Positions 35,975-46,990 of a DNA stretch of 64,000 nucleotides are shown here, piece after piece. The notes under the pieces are model-generated. The model did not search any database. It was given only the letters and a program-made list of their open reading frames with translations, and was not told the origin of the DNA. Source of the stretch: Erythroxylum novogranatense (Eukaryota > Streptophyta > Magnoliopsida > Malpighiales > Erythroxylaceae). The position numbers were made by a program, and so were the translations under genes. Numbering within the stretch: position 1 is the first letter of the stretch; each line of letters begins with the position of its first letter. The stretch covers positions 50,943,414-51,007,413 of the forward strand of contig CM057230.1 of the NCBI GenBank assembly GCA_029891385.1, given 5' to 3'.

Positions 35975-37258
35975 ACTCACTACAAGAAAATTAGTTACTA
36001 GCGATAAACAATTATTGACGGAAATAGAACCGTTAAAAAATTACCCACAGAAAATCATGTTTTATCGGGATAATTGTCGGGAAAATTTTCAATTTATAAC
36101 GGAAAAATATATGTCGATAAATATGGAGAGAAATCAACCAGGTAAATTTTTTGACGGAATATAGCAATGGTTAAAAAATGTTTGTCGGTAAAGAAAGCGG
36201 GAATGTTTAGTAGAGTCCATTGCAGTCCCATTTTTTTCTCTCTTATGTTGTCGTTGTCTAACTGCACCTCTCGTCGTCCCACCGTGCCTTCTCGTTGTGC
36301 CACTGCCCTTGGCGGGCCAACATCGTCATCTCTGTCGCTAGGGACGGATCCATAAATTATTTTGAGTGGGGGTAAAATATTTAAAGTACTCTTATATTAT
36401 TGAAAAAGATACAAATATTTGTATATTTGATAAACAAAAAATTACACCATTGTCTTGTGCTTCTTACATATAATCTATTACAATCGTTCCCTACGAATCC
36501 TCATATTTTGATTGAAGATCATCTAAATTGACTTCTAAATAAGGATGTTTTAAAGAGTTGGGGCTAGAATCCTTATTTGTAAGAGGCCTTTTGAGAAATT
36601 TGTCAAAGTTAAGTAATTAGGGACAAATTGAATACAAAATAAATAAAAAATATCTATTCACAAAAAATTCACTAATTAAAACTATTTGAAAAACACGTTA
36701 CACGTATGCACATTTATGAAATTCACCAACAAAAAGTAAAATTTTCACATATACTACGATTGGACTTGATATGGAAAAAGATGTACTATACTACTTAGAA
36801 ACTTTAAACTAATCATCTATTAGCAATAATAGTAATCTAACTTTGTAAATTTTAACATCATTAAGAAGGGGTGTCATTTTGTTTCGTCATTTCCACTGGG
36901 TCGTCCATTGTTTACACCTTTAAATTTAGTGATCATGTTTCTTTCACTTTCTAAAGGGATAGATGTAACGAATTTTCATTGTGATAGGCTTGAGTTTATC
37001 AAATACATCTGCACGACTTTTCTCCACTTATCAATATGAGAACTTCTACTATTTTCAATTAATTCATAAGGGCATCTAGGGTACTTCTTTTATCCCTATT
37101 ATCATTAGTGCTAGATAGTTTGTACTGTTTTTGTTCATTTTAATGACTTTATATACTACAATTTTTTGTCTACAAGTTTGTATTTTCTAACAGTTTCATC
37201 CTTACCTTGTCAATTGTCAACCTTCAATTTGCTATATGTTACAAGCTTACAACTTTTT

Positions 37259-38588
37259 TGTAACATCCTATCACCGATGGGAGGGTTATTTTGGTAAATT
37301 GGGACGAGTTAGGATTTTATACTGCATAATTACTGATTGAGCATTTTTTTGGCCTCTAATTTTAGAGGAATAAATCATTTTGCATATGCATATATAGGTA
37401 CATGCATTCATGACATTTTTCAACATTTAATTGTGAATATGATTTGATTTGTGAATTTTTGAGATAGTTATGTTTGATTATGATTTATTGGGAATTATGG
37501 AATAATTGGGTCTGAATAGTTGATTTAGAATGGTTTAAGAGTAATTGGCAGTTGATAGCGACCTATAGGAAATTTTTCTGACAATTTGGGAGTAAATGTT
37601 AGGACCGAAAATTTTTCGAGTGACAGACTAGTTGACCGTATGGTACTGAAATAATTGTCCAATGGTAATGGAAAATTTAGATTCTTGATTTTAGTAATAA
37701 AAATATTGAGCCATTGGAATTGAGAGACTGGAATTAAAAGAATTTGAGGACTTATGTCTTATGAGCTCTAGGTTAAAATCAACCTTTAAAAGCCTTGGGT
37801 TTTGAATTTGGTGGAAAAGCTTATCCTCTCCTACACCTAGGGCACGTTTTTCTTCTTCCTCTTCCTTGGTAATTTTCGACCTTCTCCACCCGATTCTTGC
37901 TTCTCCCTTGTACTTGCTTGCTTCTTTGTGTTAAGACCAAGCTTGAACCCTAAAGAAGATGAAGTTTGTTGAGGTTTAGGGTGAAATCCGTGGGTGTTAG
38001 AGAAAACAAAAAGGGTTGGAGGATTTTCAGAAGATTCAAAGATTTTAGAGCTTGATTTGGTAAGTGATTGGCTTTAATGTGTTTTTATTATTGTTTGATG
38101 CATCTATGGTATTTATTATGTAAGATTGGGTAGTTGAGAGTGAGTTAGGACTGGTTTTAGTGAGAGTAATGGGAAAAATTCGTCAGAGAAGACGATCGAA
38201 GCCCCGCACGTCGCGACGTGTGCAGATGGCCTCGTTGCGACGAGCAAACAGTTACTCGTCGTGACGAGCATGGTTAGACGTCACGGCAAGTGTGTAAATC
38301 TACGCTGCGACTAGCCCTTCCATTGCATCGTGGTGAGCTTTAAGGAAATTGTTCGCCACGGCAAGCGTCCTTCCACACCGTGGAAGTGGATCTGGACTGA
38401 GGAGCCGAGGTAGAGGCCGAGGCCGAGCTGAGGGGTCCGTTGTGAGGACTGAGGGACTGAACAGCAGACCGCAGTCCCAGGCTAGAGTCTATGCCATGAC
38501 TCGGCAGGAGGCTCAAGATTCCTCAGATGTTGTTGCGGGTATGCTTCTGATTTCTGGCTTTGAGGCATATGCATTGTTGGATCCTGGA
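37259..38588 (+). mobile_element. Ty3/gypsy fragment: LTR joined to gag-protease remnant
   Basis: TGTAACATCCTATCACC at 37259 looks like a gypsy LTR start. The downstream LTR body contains a cluster of CGTCGCGACG/GTCGTGACGAG-like motifs at 38190-38360. It runs straight into a gag tail and protease remnant (an Arg-Gly-rich RGRGRGR stretch, then ARVYAMTRQEAQDSSDVV and FEAYALLDPG) at about 38390-38588. Primer site and most of gag are missing. The fragment stops where the opposing copia sequence begins. Confidence 0.65.
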
Positions 38589-38589
38589 C

Positions 38590-39064
38590 TCCATAATAGC
38601 GGTGACTTGTGAATCCCATTCTTTTGGTAGTGAGCGAAGAATCTTCTTCACCTTCTCGCTATCCATCATATGCTTTTCAAGGTTGCCTAATCCATTTATG
38701 ATTTCTGCAAAACGATCAAGCATAGTGAAAATAGACTCACCTTCCTTCATGACGAACATTTCATAGTCATGAAGAAGCATGTTGATCTTTGTTTCCCGAA
38801 CTTGGTTAGTTCCTTCATGAGTGATGCGAAGTCTTTCCCACATTTCTTTAGCGCTGGTAAAGGAGTTTACTCGATTTCTTTCCTCAACCGTGAGAGCACA
38901 ATATATCAGTTTCATAGCCTTCGCGTTGATGTAGGCTTGCTTCCAATCATTGTCGTCGATTCCAGCTCGGTTTTTAGCTCACCATTTTCTTTCAACAGTG
39001 CTTGTGGACCGAAGATGATGATCTTCCAATATTCTACTCCCTCACTTATAATATGATACTTCAT
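38590..39064 (-). pseudogene. Ty1/copia gag N-terminal fragment
   Basis: Minus-strand reading from MKYHIISEGVEYWKI (about 39064) through IYCALTVEERNRV, SAKEMWERLRITHEGTNQV, LDRFAEIINGLGNLEKH and KKILRSLPKEWDSQVTAI is the UBN2/DUF4219 gag core of plant copia elements. One frame change lies near 38915. It ends abruptly at about 38590 against the gypsy fragment, and the rest of gag and all of pol are absent. Confidence 0.85.
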
Positions 39065-39168
39065 AGGATTTTTCTAAGAAGAATAGTTAGTACTATTAAA
39101 TAAAGGAGGGCGATTGTTTGTGTTACCTTCTTCCGCTAGGTTATTGTGTGCTATCCCTAGATACTTCT

Positions 39169-39180
39169 GCTCTGATACCA
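39169..39180 (-). promoter_or_regulatory. Copia primer binding site, initiator tRNA-Met
   Basis: TGGTATCAGAGC on the minus strand, two bases inside the LTR end at 39183, is the standard initiator tRNA-Met primer site of copia elements. Confidence 0.9.
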
Positions 39181-39182
39181 AT

Positions 39183-40137
39183 TGTAAACGATTTAGAAGG
39201 GGGGTTGAATAGATCTTTAAAGCTTTTTGTAAATTTCTACAACAAAATTAGAAGTCAATTCACACAAAAACAATTTAATCAAAATTAAATGTAAAGAGTA
39301 GGGAAGAAGATAAAGATTTGTTTTCCGGCACAAATCCTACCTCACACGTGAACTTTCACTGGTCACTCAAATTGTAAGAGAAATAAGATAAAAATTGAAG
39401 AACAAAGCTCAATACAATGGTGTAACAAGATAAGAACTATAATAAGCAATTTTGGAGCAATAGAAGAGTATTTTCACTTGTAGAATTTCGGTACCTTCTC
39501 CTTTGATCATCCACTCTTATATTTAGAAAAAAATAGCTGTTGGAACATATTCTAGCCGTTGCATAATTGATATGACCGTTCCTTGATATTATCCTTTCCA
39601 TTTGTGGCTAATTGACTTTGTCAAAATCAATTCGTTGTACTCATAAGTCAACTTGTCGTGGAGTGTAAGTCGACTTGTACTAACGTTTTTCGTAAAATTT
39701 TATCTCCGCTCTTCTATAAGTCGACTTATGCTGTGTAAGTTGACTTGTGTCCTTCGATAAGTCGACTTATGGACTACTAGTCGACTTGTGTTGACAGATC
39801 TTCATATGTTAGTCAACTTATGATGAACTAGTTGACTTATGTTGTTCGGATCTTGATATATAAGTCGACTTATGATGTACTAGTCGACTTATGTTGACTT
39901 CAACGGTAATATCCAATCAAATCTTCTATAATCTTCATTATTAATGTCTCTTACACTTATAAGGAAAGTTCCATCTTGATTCTTCAATGATTAATCACTT
40001 GCCCATCTTAATTTGCACAATTCTTTTAGTGAATAATAATCCCAAAATACCTTAAATAATTTCTTAACTAATTCTAGATATTTTATTATTATCAAAACAT
40101 AAAGAGATGTAATTTGTCAACCACCATTGGTCCAACA
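39183..40137 (-). repeat. 5' LTR of the truncated copia element, 955 bp
   Basis: Minus-strand LTR starting TGTTGGACCAATGGTGG at 40137 and ending CGTTTACA at 39183, next to the primer site. No second LTR is in the window, so the element is truncated. The LTR carries an array of AGTCGACT palindromes. Confidence 0.8.
39640..39895. repeat. About ten TAAGTCGACTTA-type palindromes inside the copia LTR
   Basis: Variants of AAGTCGACTTAT, AGTCAACTTAT and AGTTGACTTGT occur roughly every 20-40 bases; three are the full palindrome ATAAGTCGACTTAT (near 39717, 39759 and 39852). Spacers also share TGTTGAC, GATCTT and CATATGT words, so units were probably amplified together. Confidence 0.85.
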
Positions 40138-40580
40138 GAAAGAATCAGCTATAGTGAAGAGTTTCAGCTGGATTATTTCAAGAAGATAAAATCCATAGGA
40201 AGTCTTTCTTTTGTCTCAAGTATATTTTCGTTTAGTTCTTAGTGATTAAATACTTGAGTTATTTTTATTAATTGTTGTTTGAGTGAAAGTAGTTAGAAAA
40301 ATCATCTGACGAGATTAACACGAGTCGATCGTGTTATTGGGAGCGGAATTCTTTCACGGGAATTGAGGTCGAGAGATAGTGTCAATAGTTGAGTGATGTT
40401 AGCTCAGTAAAGCCTTAGATAAATCTATTGTATTTTAAAGAAAGTTATTAAACTGAATGAGGGCCCTGTAGATGTAGGCAAGGTGTACCGAACCGCGTTA
40501 TCAAATTTTTGGTGTTTTTATTATTTCGATTTTGCTTTTTTTATTTTGTTAGTGCCAAAAAAGTTTGTGAAACAATTTAC
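40138..40580 (+). other. LTR-like fragment of another retroelement
   Basis: GGGCCCTGTAGATGTAGGCA followed by CGAACCGCGTTA near 40463-40502 resembles a segment common in plant copia LTRs. Boundaries are not defined, and it may be part of an older insertion into the CACTA element. Confidence 0.35.
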
Positions 40581-40832
40581 CCCTTTGGTTTTTCATTTAC
40601 TGACGGTCGACTGCATAAACAATCGTTAGTATATTCACGAACGGTTATATAAATTGTCCGCAGGTAAATTTAACGATAGACATTCTGTTATTCGTCAAAA
40701 ATTATCACCTAAGACCGTTTTTATGACACTTTGATCCGTCAATAAATTCTGTCGCCAAATTGTCTTGTGACGAAATGTTTAAATTTTTGTTGATAATAGC
40801 CGTCGCTAAATGACATTTTTCTTGTAGTAACT

Positions 40833-41802
40833 CTGCGACGTTAAGATGCTGTTGATCAAATATTCAAACCGAATTTGGACATGGAAAATTCCCTGCTCTC
40901 TCAATTTTGAGCCAAAAAACACTGGAATGACTGACTGTACATTGAAAAAACAGTTCCTATTATATTCTGAAAATTCCCAGGATGTTTGAGGCAGAGATAT
41001 ATAGGATCGTCCGCAAAAGGAAGCGCACGCGTACTGTGCGTTTCAGGCTGCTATTCTCGGTTTCTACGAAGAAACCCATCATGCTTCCCTCTAAATGTGT
41101 ATTTTGAAATGCGGGTTCCTGTGTTCCATCAATGGACTATATGCATTTGTTTATGATTGTGACCTATTTCTTTCTTACGTTTCTGATACTCTCTTCTTCT
41201 TTTTTCCATGCTTGTCCTTACTCATTCCCACTCCCCCTCGGATCTCCCGTTTCTCCACTTTCCATCATTCCTTTCCTGTCATTGATTTATTGTTTGTTTA
41301 GTGAATGTTCTAACTTTACTTGGTTAAAATATTCTTGGACCAAAAGACAGCTTCATCAAAACCAGCATCTCACATTCAAGTTCTACTTATGTTGAAAGAG
41401 GAAGAGGATTAATACAGTTGATTCCACGCAATGACATTTACATATACCATGTAGATTATTTGATTCCAAGCAATGCCATAAATCTGCAAGTTGTCAAATG
41501 GATTTTCTTCTTTCTTTTTTTTTTTCTTTTGCATAGATGGAAAAGTAAAATACAACTTACGTGGCTAGTTTAGGGAGGCTAATCCCAGCTATATCTTCTA
41601 GGAGGACCGAAAGACATCCTAATATTCTTCTTTCACACAAACTAATATGCAAATGGTATGGGTTCATTGAAACTTCTTTTGATGACCTGTACCTTACCCA
41701 ACTAGATAAAACAGCCCTTGGTTGCTTCTAATAATTCACAGACGACCCCAAAACAATGGACAATTTGCAACCACAGGCAATCCCATGTATATAGTTTTAT
41801 AC
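40833..41802. other. Intergenic DNA, no gene seen
   Basis: Two overlapping plus-strand open frames near 41095-41395 have no recognisable content. Confidence 0.4.
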
Positions 41803-43702
41803 CTTTAAGAAGACGAGCTGTATCCTTTATATTATTTTGCCTTGTTATGATCGATGTTCCTGAGTAGGTTTCATCTTTGTCTGGAGGCAAGACATACTCC
41901 TGGAAGATAATTATGAGTACTATAGGCTTGTAGGCTTGTTTCTTGCTAGTTACGATTCTCCATAGTCCCCCAATTGCATACCTTATTTAATCTCTCTCGA
42001 ATTTCCGATCGTTTTCTTGTTCTGCACATTGCACATGCAAACATGGCAATTTGAGCATTTTCAGTGTGTTCATTCGGCGCATGCTTTGCTAACTACAAGT
42101 TTTAACATATATGTATAGTTTACTCGGTCCACGAGACAATTGCACTTTCAAGCCAGACAGCGTCTTAGACTAATTCAATTCTATATTAGGAGAACGAGTA
42201 AATAAATTTAACTATTAGACGAGGAATAATTCTTTGAACCTCAAATAATGGTTCAAGTAGAAATCACTAATTTAAATAAATTTATTTCTGACTGTGTTGG
42301 TCCATAATTAACTCAATCATTTAGCTTAGGGACTAAACAATGGCAATGAACAAGCTGGATGATAAAATGAATCTATTAATACCAAATTCCTCATAACATA
42401 TTGTGTAGCAGATGGTTCTTTTTATATTTTGTTTCCATGTGAAGAATTTTGATAGTACTCTTACTGTTCTCTTATTTATTTATTAACATTAGAAAGGTCG
42501 AACACCGGAGTCAAGTCAGAGACTAACAGAATGTACGTAAACCTAGTAACTGATGATAGAAAAACCAAGTTTGTGGCTTGTAGCATTTGATGGGAAATGT
42601 TATTAACTCCATCAAATTTATACTGAAAAGTAGAATTGCTCCTGCAGAGCAATCGTACCACGGGAACAATCGGTTTTCGCTTCTGTAACACCTGATGTCT
42701 TTCTGAAACATAGAAAGGCTCTTTGACGAGTTCATCTGCAGCAAATCAATTCCCCTGCCAGTAAATTGACTCTTCATTGCATCACTAATGTCGTATCGGA
42801 GCCACAGCTGCAATTACGTCGACGGAGACAAGAGCAAAGAAGGTATTCTCATCATGCCATAATTGGAACTAAGGCATCCTCGTGAAACAAACCAAATATC
42901 ATCAAACTTAAGCTTCAAGCGATTTGGATCACCACGCCATGTACTCCCTAATCTCGTCACACATTTATTGGAGATGTCAACATTAGGCCCCAATTAAATG
43001 GTGTGAGAGACATAATCTGTTTATATAATGAAAGAATTCTTAGTAGTAGCTTGATGCTTGAGAATCAAATCAGTAGTAATTCTTGGCCTTAGTTGAGACA
43101 ATAAAAGGGTAGGAAGTGCTAATTCAATTTAATATTGGGTTTGGTGTTACTTAAGGGAAGAGTCCATCTCCAATTTAGTTTAAAAGATATGCAAAATCTG
43201 ATAAAATGTAGGAGGCAGGCAGAATGGCAGATTTTGTGAATCTCGTATCATGAGATGTCTTCTTGAGCAATCTTGTCTACCGATGACATTCTCGTGCTAT
43301 TCTATAAAAAATATATATATATAATACCTTATCCGGAAACCAAGATGGTTCAATTTGTACCCAAGTTTTACTTGGATCTGCTAATTAATACTAGGATAAA
43401 GTCTAATTGAATTAGTGATAGCGCTCTCAAACTGCCAGATCATGACAAACAGAAACGATCTTTTACTTTTGCACAGGGAATAAGAGGGGCGAAATGAGAT
43501 GAGATGAGTAAAAATATCAGACAAAAAGGTCACTTTTGTTTTGTAGTTTGTACCTTGCTTAGATTGCGTGAGATATGAAGGTAACCCATAAGTGACCTGA
43601 CCACCAAACAAGCAAAAATACATATAGAAAAAATAAAATAAAATAAAAAATCCCATTTGTTTTTGGCAAAAATGAGACCTCCAAAAGTTCAGCTTCAGCC
43701 AT
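41803..43702 (-). pseudogene. Unrecognised multi-exon gene or gene relic downstream of IPT
   Basis: On the minus strand three exon-like pieces join in phase. 43702-43679 gives MAEAELLE from an ATG in good context (AAGGAAATGGCT), but with a weak donor GTCTCA. 43596-43554 gives VTYGLPSYLTQSKQ, after GGTGGTCAG and before GTACAA. 43377-43328 gives DPSKTWVQIEPSWFPDK, after TTAGCAG and before GTATTA. A longer coding-like block follows at about 42983-42692 (STWRGDPNRLKLKFDDIWFV, later MKSQFTGRGIDLLQMN) and contains an in-frame TAA. A further exon-like piece lies at 41899-41803 (EYVLPPDKDETYSGTSIITR), flanked by TTCCAG and GTATAA. I do not recognise the family. The stop and phase problems suggest decay, but an active gene with unseen exons is possible. 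Confidence 0.35.
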
Positions 43703-43865
43703 TTCCTTGGTTCATGTCATAAAACAGAAGAAGAGGAAGACTAATAAACTAAAACCGAAACCCCTACTACTAATCCTCTGCAAAACTGGCCGTCTAACAA
43801 TATCTATGAATCCAACATTAGGAAAAAGAAAAAAGAATCGGTGGTTAAAGAATAGCTATCGAAAT

Positions 43866-45002
43866 CTACTCCTCCAAGAAGCGTTTCACAATCTTCACGC
43901 TTGCCTCCACCACTTCTCTCTCCCAAACTGCAGTCCACCTCTTCTTCTTCCTCTTCTTTTTTCTTTTCTTAATAACTACTTCATCATCTATATTTCTGTA
44001 ATCTCTATTCTTCTTCGTATTATTATTATTAAATTTTTCAGCCTCTATGTTACCATTTCTGTTCAACAACACCTCCCTAAAAGCCTCCGTTGCCTCCACT
44101 CTCTGTAGGTCCCACCCGGCCCCTTTCAGTCTCATGATCTTCCCTATCTGCCTCTTCGCCAGCTCACACGTGTTTTCCTTTATCTCCCTCACCGCCTTCT
44201 CGTATGCACCTATCCGTACCAAATCCCACTCTCCTTCATTTCCAGCTCTCCCGGGCGGGTACTTGTCTAAATACGGGTCGAACTCCGGCACCCCAATGGC
44301 CTTCCTCAACCCTGGTTGACCCCGACACCCATGATACTCCGCCAACTCCTCCAACATCCCCGTCTCTAACATTTCGTCAACCCTCTTGCACAAGTAATCG
44401 CATAGAACAGAAAACGACACGTCCACCCAGATAAAGCAACACTTGTACCTCAGCTCAGTCCAACCAGGGTGTGGGTCCGCCCCGTTGAAGACGTCGACGT
44501 CTGGGTCAAAGCGGTCTACCACCAGAGCGTGGATGAACGAGTTAGACCCGCCAACCACGATGGGCACCTTCTGCCGGGAGACTATATCGGAGATAGCCAG
44601 ACCGGCGGCTAGGCGGAAGTCGTAGGGAGTGAACTCGCCGCGGTTTGGGTCGAAGTCGCCGAGCAAATGGTGGGGCACGCGGCGGCGGTCGAGGAGGGGG
44701 ATTTTGTTGGTGGTAATGTCCAGCCCGTTGTAGACTTGCATTTTGTCGGAGTTGATGATCTCAGAACGGTGGAACAATAAGCGGGTGGCTAGGTCTATAG
44801 AGAGCTTGGATTTGCCGCAGCCGGTGGCTCCCATGATGACGACGATCTTGTCTTTGCGGCCGTCGGAGGTAGAGGAGGAGGAGTCCATGCGGACTCCTCG
44901 GAGAGCGTGGGGGCGAGAGGGTTTAAGGAAGTGGAGTTGACGAGGAAAAGCAGAAGAGTAGTAATGCGATGACGAGGGGATGATATTAAAACTAAGTTTC
45001 AT
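43866..45002 (-). CDS. IPT: Adenylate isopentenyltransferase (cytokinin synthase), IPT1-like, 378 aa
   Basis: Transfers the isopentenyl group of DMAPP to ATP/ADP, the first step of isoprenoid cytokinin synthesis, usually in plastids. The P-loop GATGCGKS is at residues 58-65, followed by EIINSDKMQVYNGLDITTNK (81-100), RVPHHLLGDFDP (108-119), VPIVVGGSNSFIHAL (146-160) and CCFIWVDVS (188-196). The C-terminal VVEASVKIVKRFL (364-376) matches the IPT1 type rather than IPT3/IPT5. No introns, as usual for this family. I start at 45002 (GCCTATGAAAC): the first 55 residues are Ser/Arg-rich and transit-peptide-like. An upstream in-frame start at 45146 would add 48 hydrophobic residues and is less likely. 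Odd features: a low-complexity insert at about 311-345 and a basic run KKRKKKRKKKR at 345-355. Confidence 0.93.
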   Translation of the reverse strand: MKLSFNIIPSSSHYYSSAFPRQLHFLKPSRPHALRGVRMDSSSSTSDGRKDKIVVIMGATGCGKSKLSIDLATRLLFHRSEIINSDKMQVYNGLDITTNKIPLLDRRRVPHHLLGDFDPNRGEFTPYDFRLAAGLAISDIVSRQKVPIVVGGSNSFIHALVVDRFDPDVDVFNGADPHPGWTELRYKCCFIWVDVSFSVLCDYLCKRVDEMLETGMLEELAEYHGCRGQPGLRKAIGVPEFDPYLDKYPPGRAGNEGEWDLVRIGAYEKAVREIKENTCELAKRQIGKIMRLKGAGWDLQRVEATEAFREVLLNRNGNIEAEKFNNNNTKKNRDYRNIDDEVVIKKRKKKRKKKRWTAVWEREVVEASVKIVKRFLEE

Positions 45003-45260
45003 AGGCAAAAAACTAAAAAAGAAAAACGAAAGAAAGAGAGGGAAAGAGAAAGAGAAATAGTACAGTCCTACCGGTAGGAGCAGTAGCAGTAGATGGGTGG
45101 GTAGCTGAGCTGTGCTTGTGCTGTTACGAAAGTCTGCAAGAGACATATACGGAATATGAACGCTTAACGCGTGGTAGAGGGAGAGGGGGAGGGGCTAGGA
45201 GTGATTCAAGTTATATTTAGTTGGCCTTAAGATTTTTAATAAAATAATTTATAAATAAAA
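45003..45260 (-). promoter_or_regulatory. IPT leader and probable promoter
   Basis: On the minus strand a pyrimidine-rich stretch (TTTCTCTTTCTCTTTCCC) lies just before the ATG, consistent with a 5' UTR. TATAAATTA occurs near 45250, giving a possible leader of about 215 bases. The start site is a guess. Confidence 0.3.
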
Positions 45261-45989
45261 TATAAATAAATGTAATATAAGAAAGTTATTGTTTGAGAAA
45301 AAAGAAAAAATTTATAATATAATATAATAAAATATTATTTTAAAGAAAATTTATAATTTAATACAGTAAAAAGTTGTTTATTATTTTACATTCTATTTTA
45401 AACTTTCCAAATTAGAGATTTTTTATTTTTACTATTTAAGATGAAATAAAAGATAATATGAAATTCTTCTTTTCATCTTATTCCATTCTATTTGATCATA
45501 AACTATTATCTCAAACGATAAAATAATATTATATTATATTATATTTCTTTAATAAACTCTCGACCATACATAACTTAGTGTTATTGGGAAAGACACTAGT
45601 ACATGTAATACCACAACACTTTTGAGGCTTTCCAACTCCAAATGATCCTTTTTCTTTTCAAGGAAAATGATTGTTGCAATGTTATGTTCTTATCATAAAA
45701 ATCATGAATTGTGTTCATATAAGCCTTCTTAAAACTGAAACATTTTCAAGTTGAATTGCTTTGCATGTTACATTATCAAACTAAAAAAAATCTTAAGAAG
45801 AACTAAATTGGAGGAAGCATTTAAATTAAGGAACTAAATTATGAATTTAGCATTTCATTTTGGGAAACAAATTCTCTTTAGAATATGTGAAGAAGAAAGG
45901 GAAACATTGCAATTGATGATACCATAAATGACATACTCTACAGAGCTCAATCAAACAAATTTTTATGTCCTTACTTGCACAATAACTAA
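45261..45989. other. AT-rich intergenic DNA upstream of IPT
   Basis: No recognisable gene. The minus-strand open frame near 45847-46245 is the shadow of the RTE relic. Confidence 0.45.
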
Positions 45990-46850
45990 AGTAAGGATGA
46001 TATATGATGATATAAAGCATCTTTTCGTTTGCAATAATTATAGATGAGCTTATTAAAAAAATCCAAAAAGATATATCTTGGTATATATTATTTGCTGATG
46101 ACATTATTTTAATAGATGAGACAAAAAAGAGTATTAAATTCAAACTTGAACTGTAGAGAGATACGGTAGAGTCGAAAGATTTTAGATTAAGTAGGTTTAA
46201 GCCTGAATATGTAGAATGTTTCTTTTCGGAACATGAGGAGGACACTAATGTTAAGGTAAAAATTAGTTCAGAAGTTATATCACAAAAGGGGTGTTTTAAG
46301 CATCTAAGATCTATTATCTAGAGTAATGAAAAGATTGATGAAGATATAGTCCACCATATCAGATCCGGATGGCTTAAATAGAGAAATGCATTAGGAGTCT
46401 TATGTGACAAGAAGATACTAGTCAGGTTTAAAGGTAAATTATGTCATTTAGCAATTAAGTCGGCCATACTCTATAAGGCAGAGTGTTAATCCGTCAAACA
46501 GGTGCATGGTAAAAAATTAATGGCAGTAAAGACGAGAATGCTTCATTATATGTGCAACTTTATTAGAAGAGATAAGGTCAGGAATGTAGGGATGAGGGAT
46601 CAATTAAAGGTGACTAATATTATTAAAAAATTAAGAGAGATAAGACACTTCGGTAAGAAGATGCAAAAAGATTGAACTTAGAGGCCGTAAAAGGAGAAAA
46701 GGAAGGTTTAAGAAAAATTGATGGGAGGTAATTAAGAAAGACATGACTCAGCTAGAACTACATAACCATAATAGAAAATTTTAAGGAACTAAGAAGTGGG
46801 TAACGAATCGCTATTAAAGAGATTCATGTTATTTTTATAGATTTATTATG
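45990..46850 (+). mobile_element. RTE-type LINE relic, RT and C-terminal part
   Basis: Plus-strand reading gives the end of an RTE-clade reverse transcriptase. The catalytic FADD is intact at 46091-46102, followed by IILIDETKKSIKFKLEL, SKDFRLSRFKPEYVECFFS, VISQKGCFKHLRSII, DEDIVHHIRSGWLKWRNALG (with a tryptophan codon now TAG), LCDKKILVRFKGKL and the TRMLHYMCNFIRRDKVRN block. This is the arrangement of the plant RTE family. Several stops are present, and the endonuclease and the front of the RT are missing: a 5'-truncated dead copy. Confidence 0.8.
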
Positions 46851-46913
46851 ATTTTTCTATTAGATTTGGCCTAATCTTTTAAACAAGTATTAATTATTCT
46901 CCTATTAATTAAC

Positions 46914-46990
46914 TATAAGTATTAGTATTAGTATTAGTATTAGTATTAGTATTAGTATTAGTAATAATAATAATAATATTATTATTACTA
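46914..46990. repeat. (ATTAGT)n hexanucleotide run and AT palindrome
   Basis: About seven ATTAGT units, then ATTAGTAATAATAATAATA and its inverse ATATTATTATTACTAAT forming a hairpin-like palindrome. It begins shortly after the RTE relic, whose family often ends in a short simple repeat, so it may have grown from the element's tail. Confidence 0.85.

Larger units (their letters stand above)
35978..40829. mobile_element. CACTA DNA transposon carrying nested retroelement fragments
   Basis: The left end CACTACAAGAAAA at 35978 and the right end TTTTTCTTGTAGTA at 40816-40829 form the typical CACTA inverted termini, with the last base of the right end mutated. Both ends are flanked by the 3-bp duplication ACT (35975-35977, 40830-40832). 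Subterminal DNA on both sides is rich in short GACGG/CCGTC, TAGCGA and CGGTAA-like motifs, as expected of transposase binding regions. No transposase ORF was recognised. The interior is mostly occupied by a gypsy fragment, a copia fragment and another LTR-like piece, so this copy is non-autonomous. Confidence 0.85.

Noticed and set aside
39640..39895. CRISPR-like or integron-like array of short palindromes
   Set aside because: Spacers are irregular and partly repeated, and the cluster lies inside a copia LTR in a plant genome.
45003..45146. 48-residue N-terminal extension of IPT
   Set aside because: Hydrophobic Leu/Phe run unlike the family; the pyrimidine-rich DNA looks like a leader; homology starts after 45002.
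45847..46245. 132-codon minus-strand frame
   Set aside because: Antisense shadow of the RTE reverse transcriptase relic.
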